From contig NZ_JABBNI010000065.1 of the NCBI RefSeq assembly GCF_012926525.1, positions 18,539 to 82,538 on the forward strand: 64,000 nucleotides of DNA. The letters are read 5' to 3'. Positions 57,961-64,000 of this stretch are shown here, piece by piece. Below the pieces are notes generated by a model. The model made no database searches and was not told the origin of the DNA. It worked only from the letters and a program-made list of their open reading frames with translations. Each line of letters starts with the position of its first letter. Within the stretch, counting starts at the first letter, position 1. The translations under genes and the position numbers were made by a program. Source of the DNA: Clostridium muellerianum (GTDB lineage Bacteria > Bacillota > Clostridia > Clostridiales > Clostridiaceae).

Positions 57961-58137
57961 ATGAAAGTAATAAAGAGTCAACCTTTAGATAAAAAAAATA
58001 TAAATAATAAAATAACTGTGCCTATAATTGAAGAAGTTTTTAAAAATGAGGATATAAAAGATAGAAAGTTAGTCATGGAAATAATGCTATTAAATATAAT
58101 TAGAAGGTCTGAATTTGATGGTAAAGGTGTAGGTTAA
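57961..58137 (+). CDS. 58-residue protein upstream of the recombinase
   Basis: The short frame encodes a charged peptide (MKVIKSQPLDKKN, KITVPIIEEVFKNED, KLVMEIMLLNIIRRSEFDGK) and is preceded by GGTGGTGA. I do not recognise it. Small proteins encoded next to large serine recombinases sometimes serve as directionality factors, which is the only reason to suspect that role. The 284-bp gap before it (57677-57960) shows nothing else. Confidence 0.5.
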   Translation: MKVIKSQPLDKKNINNKITVPIIEEVFKNEDIKDRKLVMEIMLLNIIRRSEFDGKGVG

Positions 58138-58151
58138 TTTTGTTGATAGAT

Positions 58152-58192
58152 CTATTTAATTTACCTATAATTAGTACTGGTAAATTAAATAG
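58152..58192 (+). repeat. 14-bp perfect inverted repeat before the recombinase
   Basis: CTATTTAATTTACC (58152-58165) and GGTAAATTAAATAG (58179-58192) are complementary with a 13-base loop, 35 bp upstream of the chosen GTG start. It could be an operator or an mRNA hairpin limiting recombinase synthesis. Confidence 0.65.
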
Positions 58193-58226
58193 TTATACTT
58201 CTAGCAATTACGGAGGGAGTATAACA

Positions 58227-59798
58227 GTGGATAAAGTCGCGATATATTGTAGATTATCAGATGAGGATAAAAATAAAAGAAATGTTACTGATGATAGCGA
58301 AAGTATTATTAATCAAAAAAGTATGCTTATAAAATATGCTGTGGATAAGGGATGGAATATATACAAAATATATAGCGATGATGATTATTCAGGACTGGAT
58401 GCAGAGAGGCCAGAGTTTAATCAGATGATTGTTGATGCCGAAGTAGGAAAGTTTAATATAATTTTATGTAAAACTCAATCAAGGTTTACAAGAGATATGG
58501 AGCTTGTGGAAAAATACCTTCATAATAAGTTTATTGAATGGAATGTTAGATTTGTTACAGTGGTCGATAAAGTGGATACTTATGAAAAAAGTAATAAAAA
58601 ATCCAGGCAGATTAATGGACTTGTAAATGAGTGGTATTGTGAAGATATTAGTGATTCTATAAGAGCTGTATTTAAATCAAAACAGAGTAGTGGTAAGTTT
58701 ATTGGTTCTTTTGCCTGTTATGGTTACATGAAGGATGAAAGCAATAAAAATAAGTTAGTGATTGATGAAGAGGCATCAGAAGTTGTAAGACTCATTTTCA
58801 AACTATATTTACAAGGAAATGGAATACAACATATAGTGCATATACTTAACGAAAAAGGCATTCCAAATCCAACAAAGTACAAGCGTTTAAAAGGCTTTAA
58901 ATATGTAAATTCTCAAGCTAAGGATCAGAGTGGATTATGGAATAAAACCACTATAAAAAGAATACTTAAAAACGAAATGTATTTAGGGAATATGGTTCAG
59001 CACAAGAGACAAAAGGTAAGCTACAAATCTAAAAAAATAAAAGAATTATCTCCAAAATGTTGGATTAGAGTTAAAAATACTCATCCGTCAATAATTGAAG
59101 AACAAACTTTTAACAAGGTTCAAAAAAGATTAAAATCCAATATAAGAAGTACTGGAACGGGTCAAGCTCACCTGTTTGCTTCCAAGGTTAAGTGTATGGA
59201 TTGTAATAGTACTATGCAGAAGGTTACTAATGGTAAGGGATATCAATATCTAAGGTGCAAAATATATTGTGTTTTACCTAAAGGTAAAAAGCTTTGTACT
59301 AGTCACAGTATTAATTTAAGCTTTTTAGAAGATATTGTTTCAAGTAAAATTAAAAATTACTTTAGAACCTTGTGTAGCACAGAGAATTTAACAAATAAGT
59401 TGATGCTTGAGGAATGTATTCCTGATAAACTTAAGCATTTAGAAAATGAACTTGTTAAAATAAATAAAGATATAAATAAGAGAATGGAAGCTTTGAAAAG
59501 GTTATATCTTGAAAAGATAAGTGGAGAAATAACAACTGAACAATACAATGAATTCGCAGGTAGTTTTGAAAAAGATAAAAATCAGCTCCTTTTAAAAAGG
59601 TCTAAACTAGAAGGTATCATAGATGAAACTAAGCAGGATAGTGATGAAGCTTATAGATATACTAAGATAGTAGAGAATTATAAAAGCTTTGATAAACTTA
59701 CACATATCATGGTAGATGAATTGATTGATTATATTGAAGTTGGAGAAAAAGACAGAGGTACAGGTAAACAAAATATTAGAATTCATTGGAATTTTTAA
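58227..59798 (+). CDS. Large serine recombinase (site-specific integrase)
   Basis: It would catalyse attP x attB integration and, with a partner, excision. The 523-residue protein has the resolvase catalytic domain KVAIYCRLSDED with nucleophile Ser11, YSDDDYSGLDAERPEFNQM and KTQSRFTRDMELVEKY. A recombinase domain follows (YGYMKDE, GIQHIVHILNEKGIPNP, NKTTIKRILKNEMYLGN). A zinc ribbon (CMDCNSTMQ... LRCKIYC) and a C-terminal coiled coil complete it. GTG 58227 lies behind GGAGGGAG. An in-frame TTG at 58140 would add 29 residues that precede the conserved start and is less likely. The stop is only 6 bp from the element's right arm. Confidence 0.95.
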   Translation: MDKVAIYCRLSDEDKNKRNVTDDSESIINQKSMLIKYAVDKGWNIYKIYSDDDYSGLDAERPEFNQMIVDAEVGKFNIILCKTQSRFTRDMELVEKYLHNKFIEWNVRFVTVVDKVDTYEKSNKKSRQINGLVNEWYCEDISDSIRAVFKSKQSSGKFIGSFACYGYMKDESNKNKLVIDEEASEVVRLIFKLYLQGNGIQHIVHILNEKGIPNPTKYKRLKGFKYVNSQAKDQSGLWNKTTIKRILKNEMYLGNMVQHKRQKVSYKSKKIKELSPKCWIRVKNTHPSIIEEQTFNKVQKRLKSNIRSTGTGQAHLFASKVKCMDCNSTMQKVTNGKGYQYLRCKIYCVLPKGKKLCTSHSINLSFLEDIVSSKIKNYFRTLCSTENLTNKLMLEECIPDKLKHLENELVKINKDINKRMEALKRLYLEKISGEITTEQYNEFAGSFEKDKNQLLLKRSKLEGIIDETKQDSDEAYRYTKIVENYKSFDKLTHIMVDELIDYIEVGEKDRGTGKQNIRIHWNF

Positions 59799-59804
59799 TT
59801 TAAT

Positions 59805-59830
59805 GTGTGTTTAGAGTACCACTACATGAG
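59805..59830. other. Right attachment site (attR) of the integrated element
   Basis: The element arm GTGTGTTTAGAGTACC (59805-59820) is followed by the core ACTACATGAG (59821-59830) and then by host ATPase coding sequence. Joined to the left inner arm, it forms a 46-bp site whose outer 9 bases and inner 7 bases are inverted repeats around the TG at 59827-59828. Confidence 0.88.
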
Positions 59831-60107
59831 GTGCAGTACCATCGATTATGGCTATTTCTAAGCCTTTTATAACTACTCCATCAAGAGAATTGTTATCAGA
59901 TGAACAATGATGGTATTCAATGTCATATCCCTTGTTTACAAAAAAGTTGCCGACATTTTTCATAAGAGATGACTTACCAGTACCTGGACCTCCCTTAATA
60001 CATATTTTTCGTTTAGCGGTATTTTGATCTATAATGTACTGATAAAAGGAATAGAAACCATAAGAAGTATTACCTCCAGGGAAAAAATTTCTTATATTAC
60101 CTTTCAT
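59821..60107 (-). pseudogene. N-terminal part of PRK06851-type double P-loop ATPase, split by the element
   Basis: The minus-strand ATG at 60107 starts MKGNIRNFFPGGNTSYGFYS, with the first P-loop CIKGGPGTGKSSLMKNVG and DIEYHHCSSDNNSLDGVVI. The host frame runs to GTAPHVV at the core and then enters the element, adding VL and a stop at 59811. The rest of the gene is at 37627-38423. In the uninterrupted state the protein would be a soluble P-loop NTPase of about 357 residues. Confidence 0.9.
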
Positions 60108-60291
60108 AAAAACACACTCCTATATACTTAAATCATTATATAATATGCAAAAGAATATTTTTTGTATATATATTTATATATTTTTTTTGTTACAATATAA
60201 ATTACATTTTTGATATATAAGTGTTAAATTCTGTTATACTTATAATAGAATATAAAAAATTAAATATGTAGATATAAATGGGGGAATAAAA

Positions 60292-61593
60292 ATGAATGAA
60301 GAATTAAAAAAGGCACAAGAACTTATAGACTTCATATATGAAAGTCCAACGGCTTTTCATGCAGTCTATAATACAAAAGAAATGCTTCTAAATTCTGGAT
60401 TTACTGAATTAAAGGAAGAGGACAGCTGGAATTTAAAAAAGGGTGGTAAATATTTTGTAACAAAAAATAATTCGGCATTAACAGCCTTTATAGTAGGTAA
60501 AGGTAATTTAGAGAAGGATGGATTTAAAATAATAGGAGCTCATACAGATTCGCCAGGTTTTAAGATAAAACCTAATCCTGATATAGAAGTAGAAGGTGAA
60601 TATGTAAAATTAAATACAGAAGTTTATGGAGGACCTATTATTAATACTTGGATGGATAGACCTTTATCTTTGGCTGGAAGAGTAGTGATTAAAAATGAAA
60701 ACTCTTTTTATCCAGAAGAAAGGCTTTTAAATATTAAAAGACCTATATTGATAATACCTAATCTCGCTATACACATGAACAGAAGTATAAATTCTGGCAT
60801 AGAATTAAATAGACAGAAGGATGTACTTCCAGTACTTTCTATGGTAAACGAAAAGTTTGAGAAAGGAAAGTATCTTATAAAAATTATAGCTCAGGAACTT
60901 AATGTAAAAGAAGAAGATATACTGGATTTTGACTTGTTTTTATATGAGTTTGAAAAGGGATGCATAATGGGTCTTAATAATGAATTTATATCTAGTGGTA
61001 GATTAGATGACTTAATTATGGTACATTCAGGAATAAAGGCTTTAATAAATACAGAAGTTGGTAATAGTACTAACGTTATGGTATGTTTTGATAATGAAGA
61101 AGTTGGTAGTACAACAAAACAAGGGGCTGATTCTCCTATGCTTTCTAATATATTAGAGAGAATAGCTTTGAACCTTATGCAAAATAAAGAAGATTATTTT
61201 AGAGCACTGGCAAAATCTTTTATAATATCTTGTGATTTAGGGCATGCATTACATCCAAATTATAGTGAAAAAAGTGATCCTGTAAATAGACCAATAATTA
61301 ACAAAGGACCAATAATAAAATCAAGTGCTAGTCAAAGCTATGCATCTGATGCAGTATCTGCTGCTATATATAGAAATGTATGTTCGAAGGCAGAAGTTCC
61401 AGTTCAAGTTTTTGTAAATCGTTCGGATGAGAAGGGTGGTTCAACTATTGGACCTATATCTTCTAGCCATATAAACATAAACTCTGTAGATATGGGACTT
61501 GCAATTCTTTCTATGCATTCAATAAAAGAATTAGCTGGTGTTAAAGACTATATATATGCTACTAAATCTTTTGAAAAGTTTTATGAACTTTAA
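60292..61593 (+). CDS. apeB: M18-family aspartyl aminopeptidase
   Basis: The 433-residue zinc aminopeptidase removes N-terminal acidic or other residues from peptides. Motifs include ELIDFIYESPTAFHAVYNTKE, IIGAHTDSPGFKIKP with the first metal His, SGRLDDLIMVHSG with the bridging Asp, FDNEEVGSTTKQGADSP with the catalytic Glu, and a C-terminal GPISSSHININSVDMG. ATG 60292 follows GGGGGAATAAA. Confidence 0.94.
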   Translation: MNEELKKAQELIDFIYESPTAFHAVYNTKEMLLNSGFTELKEEDSWNLKKGGKYFVTKNNSALTAFIVGKGNLEKDGFKIIGAHTDSPGFKIKPNPDIEVEGEYVKLNTEVYGGPIINTWMDRPLSLAGRVVIKNENSFYPEERLLNIKRPILIIPNLAIHMNRSINSGIELNRQKDVLPVLSMVNEKFEKGKYLIKIIAQELNVKEEDILDFDLFLYEFEKGCIMGLNNEFISSGRLDDLIMVHSGIKALINTEVGNSTNVMVCFDNEEVGSTTKQGADSPMLSNILERIALNLMQNKEDYFRALAKSFIISCDLGHALHPNYSEKSDPVNRPIINKGPIIKSSASQSYASDAVSAAIYRNVCSKAEVPVQVFVNRSDEKGGSTIGPISSSHININSVDMGLAILSMHSIKELAGVKDYIYATKSFEKFYEL

Positions 61594-61929
61594 AATCTGA
61601 AAATAGGATTATGTTATTTGTAAAAATAGTAAATATAATATTAAACTTTAGAGTGAAATATTTTGTATAGATTCCTTAAATATGCTATTTAAAAAAGTGA
61701 ACAAAATAGATTGAAAATAGCGAATGTTTATGTTAAACTTAGAATAATTTTAAAAAGAATTAAATAAAAAGTACCTGGCAGCTAGTTGTAATTGATATTA
61801 TTTATAACAGTTTTTAAATTAATAATTAAATAATATTAGTTACAGCAGAAGAAAGTAATTTTGGCGAAACTAATTTATCTTCTTGCATATAATATGTGTA
61901 AGGTTATTACTTAGAATTAAGAACTAAAA

Positions 61930-62012
61930 ATGAGGAGCTGCAGAGGTACATGAGTTGCAATTAGTGTTTTTTATGATGCGGCAAAGGTGCTCCTTTGCTG
62001 CATTTATTTATC
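61930..62012 (+). promoter_or_regulatory. Structured leader with terminator-like hairpin upstream of lysA
   Basis: The 530-bp gap 61594-62123 has no gene. At 61976-62003 ATGCGGCAAAGG pairs with CCTTTGCTGCAT on a 4-base loop, followed by TTATTTA. AGGAGC at 61933-61938 can instead pair with GCTCCT (61989-61994) in that hairpin, so two exclusive folds are possible. This looks like an attenuator. I could not match it to the lysine riboswitch core, so its ligand, if any, is unknown. Confidence 0.5.
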
Positions 62013-62123
62013 AGGTGATTTTTAGATTCAGGTGGAGTTTATTTATTGTAATGGGAAAATTGATTGCCATTGCTATGATCGTTAAATGTCATTGGATAAA
62101 GTATATTTAAGGAGGAATTTAGT

Positions 62124-63422
62124 ATGAGATTAATTGGATCTATGGAAGTGAAAGATAATACTCTTTATATAGGAAAATTAAATACAGCAGAATTAGCAAC
62201 AAAGTTTGGAACTCCTCTTTATGTTATTGATGAAGAGTTAGTGAGAAAACAATGCAAAAGATATTATAAATCTTTTAAAGTTAGTAACAGCGGAAATAGA
62301 GTAGCTTATGCGGGAAAGGCTTTTTTAACCTTAGCAATGTGTCAAATGATAAATAGTGAAGGTTTGTGTCTTGATGTAGTATCAGGTGGAGAACTGTATA
62401 CTGCACTTAAGAGTGATTTTCCTATGGAAAAAGTATATTTTCATGGAAACAATAAGACTGTAGAAGAAATTGAAATGGGTATAAATTTAGGTGTAGGAAG
62501 ATTTGTAGTTGATAATTTTGATGAAATGGAGAAAATAAATAAAATAGCAAAACAAAATGATAAAATTCAGCCAATACTTTTAAGAATAACTCCTGGAATA
62601 GAGGCGCACACTCATGAATATATAAGGACAGGGCAGATAGATTCAAAGTTTGGTTTTACAATGCTAAAACATAATACTATGAATGCAGTAAAAAAAGCAA
62701 TAGAATTTTCTAATATAGAATTTAAGGGATTGCATTGTCATATAGGTTCTCAAATATTTGATACAAAACCTTATGAAGATGAAGTTGAAATAATGTTTTC
62801 TATTGTAAAATCTATAAAAGATGAATTAGGATATGAAGTAACGGAGTTAGATTTAGGAGGGGGATTTGGAATTTATTATAAAACAGGGGATGTGCCAAAG
62901 AAAATAGAAGATTTTTGTGAGGTAATATTAAATAAAGCAGAGATTGTATGCAAAGACCTTAATATAAAGATGCCTAACCTTGTTATAGAACCAGGAAGGT
63001 CTATTATAGGAAATGCAGGAACTACTCTCTATAAAGTGGGAGCTATTAAAGAAATACCTAATATAAGAAAATATGTATCTGTAGATGGAGGAATGTCAGA
63101 TAATATAAGACCAGCACTTTACAATGCAGAGTATGAATGTGTAATAGCCAATAAAATAGAGGGTGAACTTAAAGAAATGGTTTCTATAGCAGGTAAATGT
63201 TGTGAGTCTGGAGACATTTTACTAAACGATGTAGAGATTCCGAAAGCTGAGACTGGAGATATTATTGCTGTATTAACTACAGGAGCGTATGGATATTCTA
63301 TGTCTAGTAATTATAATAAGATACCAAAGCCAGCAGTTATTTTAGTTAAAGATGGTGAAGTAAAGGTTATATGCAGAAGACAAAATTTTGATCAAGTACT
63401 AGAAAATGAAGTATTATTATAA
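62124..63422 (+). CDS. lysA: Diaminopimelate decarboxylase LysA
   Basis: LysA makes L-lysine from meso-diaminopimelate with PLP. The 432-residue group IV decarboxylase has RVAYAGKAFLTLAMC with the PLP lysine, GLHCHIGSQIFD, DLGGGFGIYY, VIEPGRSIIGNAG, and the C-terminal CCESGDIL and TTGAYGYSMSSNYNK motifs. ATG 62124 follows AAGGAGGA. It is preceded by a possible attenuator and followed by another structured region. Confidence 0.95.
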   Translation: MRLIGSMEVKDNTLYIGKLNTAELATKFGTPLYVIDEELVRKQCKRYYKSFKVSNSGNRVAYAGKAFLTLAMCQMINSEGLCLDVVSGGELYTALKSDFPMEKVYFHGNNKTVEEIEMGINLGVGRFVVDNFDEMEKINKIAKQNDKIQPILLRITPGIEAHTHEYIRTGQIDSKFGFTMLKHNTMNAVKKAIEFSNIEFKGLHCHIGSQIFDTKPYEDEVEIMFSIVKSIKDELGYEVTELDLGGGFGIYYKTGDVPKKIEDFCEVILNKAEIVCKDLNIKMPNLVIEPGRSIIGNAGTTLYKVGAIKEIPNIRKYVSVDGGMSDNIRPALYNAEYECVIANKIEGELKEMVSIAGKCCESGDILLNDVEIPKAETGDIIAVLTTGAYGYSMSSNYNKIPKPAVILVKDGEVKVICRRQNFDQVLENEVLL

Positions 63423-63429
63423 AGTGATT

Positions 63430-63609
63430 CTTAAACTCAGGTGGAGCTTCATTATGATAAATATATCTTTACATCTGAGCTTTACAAGAAATTATTCAGG
63501 GGTGTATCAGCTGTTAGATCCCATCTAAAGAAAATGGGGAGGTTACAGATGGTAGCCATGGGATAAAGGTATGCTATGGGAAATTAGATTTTCCATAGCA
63601 TATTTTTTT
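63430..63609 (+). promoter_or_regulatory. Terminator-ended structured leader upstream of the last gene
   Basis: Between lysA and the gene at 63692 the RNA could form several helices: ATCCCAT (63518) with ATGGGAT (about 63557-63563), and GGTTAC with GTAGCC (63541-63557). A strong terminator follows, TATGCTATGGGAAA / TTTTCCATAGCATA plus T7 (63570-63609). TCAGGTGGAG near its start also occurs in the lysA leader at about 62030. The layout is that of a riboswitch or attenuator, but I cannot assign a class. It may also just terminate lysA. Confidence 0.45.
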
Positions 63610-63691
63610 ATTTGCCAAAATTCATAATTTACAATTTCATGGAGATAATAAGCAAAGCAGCAATTCTTTTTACACGAAAGGATGATTTTTT

Positions 63692-64000
63692 ATGCTTTAT
63701 TATATAATAGCTGTTTTGGCAGCCATTTTATTAATTATTAGTATCTATGTATTGCGTAATAAAAATAAACAGGATGAAAGCAACATAATGGATGATGTCC
63801 CTACTATGAATGCTAACAAAGAAGAGTTACAAAGACACGCTGTAGAGATATCTAGTTATTCATCTGTGATAAAAAAAAGTAATTGCAGAAGAAGAATTAT
63901 GAAAAGTTTGGATATTAGTTACAAAAAAATATTAAAGGGATATGAGTATATAGATAAGAAAGTTAACAATAATAAACATGTGATACAGGCAGCAGAATGG
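63692..64000 (+). CDS. Membrane-anchored protein, N-terminal fragment (cyclic glucan synthase/GH94-like)
   Basis: The gene runs off the right edge after 103 codons. It starts with one transmembrane helix (LYYIIAVLAAILLIISIYVL), then a charged linker, then HAVEISSYSSV, YKKILKGYEYIDKK and a final HVIQAAEW. The last residues resemble the PAAEWLLDNFYLIEEQ region of NdvB/GH94-type cyclic beta-glucan synthases. The match rests on a few residues only. The ATG follows GAAAGGATG. Confidence 0.5.
   Translation, partial: MLYYIIAVLAAILLIISIYVLRNKNKQDESNIMDDVPTMNANKEELQRHAVEISSYSSVIKKSNCRRRIMKSLDISYKKILKGYEYIDKKVNNNKHVIQAAEW

Larger units (their letters stand above)
38420..59827. mobile_element. 21.4-kb serine-recombinase integrative element carrying a choline microcompartment locus
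   Basis: The element is inserted into the PRK06851-type ATPase gene. Its ends are defined by the 10-bp direct repeat ACTACATGAG and by exact restoration of the host reading frame when the outer flanks are joined. It encodes a large serine recombinase at its right end. It also carries a 58-residue ORF, a lone integrase N-terminal domain, and the complete cut/BMC cargo with alcohol dehydrogenase, MerR regulator and transporters. No conjugation, replication or phage structural genes are seen, so movement would need recombinase only, plus transfer by other means. The integrated form is shown; excision is predicted, not observed. Confidence 0.88.

Noticed and set aside
38446..59804. Prophage or conjugative transposon
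   Set aside because: No capsid, tail, terminase, replication, relaxase or type IV secretion genes are seen. Only a serine recombinase and small ORFs accompany the metabolic cargo.
61594..62123. Lysine (L-box) riboswitch before lysA
   Set aside because: The gene makes it tempting, but the conserved GAGGTGC, AGTA and GCCGAAG core order could not be found. I left it as an unassigned leader.
63430..63609. c-di-GMP-I or c-di-AMP riboswitch
   Set aside because: GGTTACAGATGG and GGGGTGTATC recall parts of these classes, but the other required conserved segments are missing.

Overview
The window is AT-rich, densely coded Firmicute DNA. It reads as Clostridium sensu stricto: AAGGAGG-type ribosome binding sites, frequent TTG/GTG starts, a proline T-box, HydE, a second FtsH, HelD, and a glycyl-radical choline lyase. 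A group such as C. sporogenes/botulinum is plausible, but the sequence alone does not prove the species.

Layout. 1-2,500: selenocysteine genes, with the end of selD, an intact selA, a decayed selB and tRNA-Sec. 2,690-4,510: gene debris, namely the tail of an AlbA_2-type protein joined to a truncated, frameshifted ABC-F gene. 4,759-6,795 (minus): a MATE exporter behind a frameshifted GntR regulator. 7,443-10,679: an operon for an aminothiazoline-carboxylate hydrolase-like protein, a cysteine-desulfidase-family enzyme and a YkvI-like carrier. 10,970-19,469: T-box/proS, an M20 amidohydrolase, ftsH, helD and hydE. 19,561-25,175: surface-glycan genes, with two GT2-GT4 fusion glycosyltransferases and a pyruvyltransferase. 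25,623-35,453: a tagatose-6-phosphate pathway locus built around a galactitol-type PTS, with two copies of a deoR-lacA-lacB cassette, then aldolase, kinase, phosphatase and LacX. 35,960: malQ.

The centre of interest is 38,420-59,827. A P-loop ATPase gene of the PRK06851 type on the minus strand is cut in two. Its C-terminal part lies at 37,627-38,423 and its N-terminal part at 59,821-60,107. The 21.4 kb between them is bounded by a 10-bp direct repeat, and a large serine recombinase ends 22 bp from the right repeat. Joining the two outer ends restores an in-frame host gene. Joining the two inner ends gives a strongly palindromic attP. The element carries a complete choline-degrading bacterial microcompartment of the cutC/cutD type: shell proteins, glycyl-radical lyase and activase, two aldehyde dehydrogenases (one lacking the catalytic Cys), PduL, EutP, EutQ, EutJ, an EutT-like protein, an alcohol dehydrogenase and two related transporters. 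It also carries its own MerR-family regulator, and two promoters show MerR-type 20-bp spacers with a shared dyad. The island therefore looks like a self-contained, site-specifically integrated choline-utilisation module.

Within the island, CutC should cleave choline to trimethylamine and acetaldehyde inside the shell. The C251 aldehyde dehydrogenase would make acetyl-CoA, PduL acetyl phosphate, and EutQ/EutP may give acetate and ATP. The alcohol dehydrogenase would make ethanol and recycle NAD.

60,292-64,000: M18 aminopeptidase, a structured leader and lysA, then a second terminator-ended leader before a truncated membrane/glucan-synthase-like gene.
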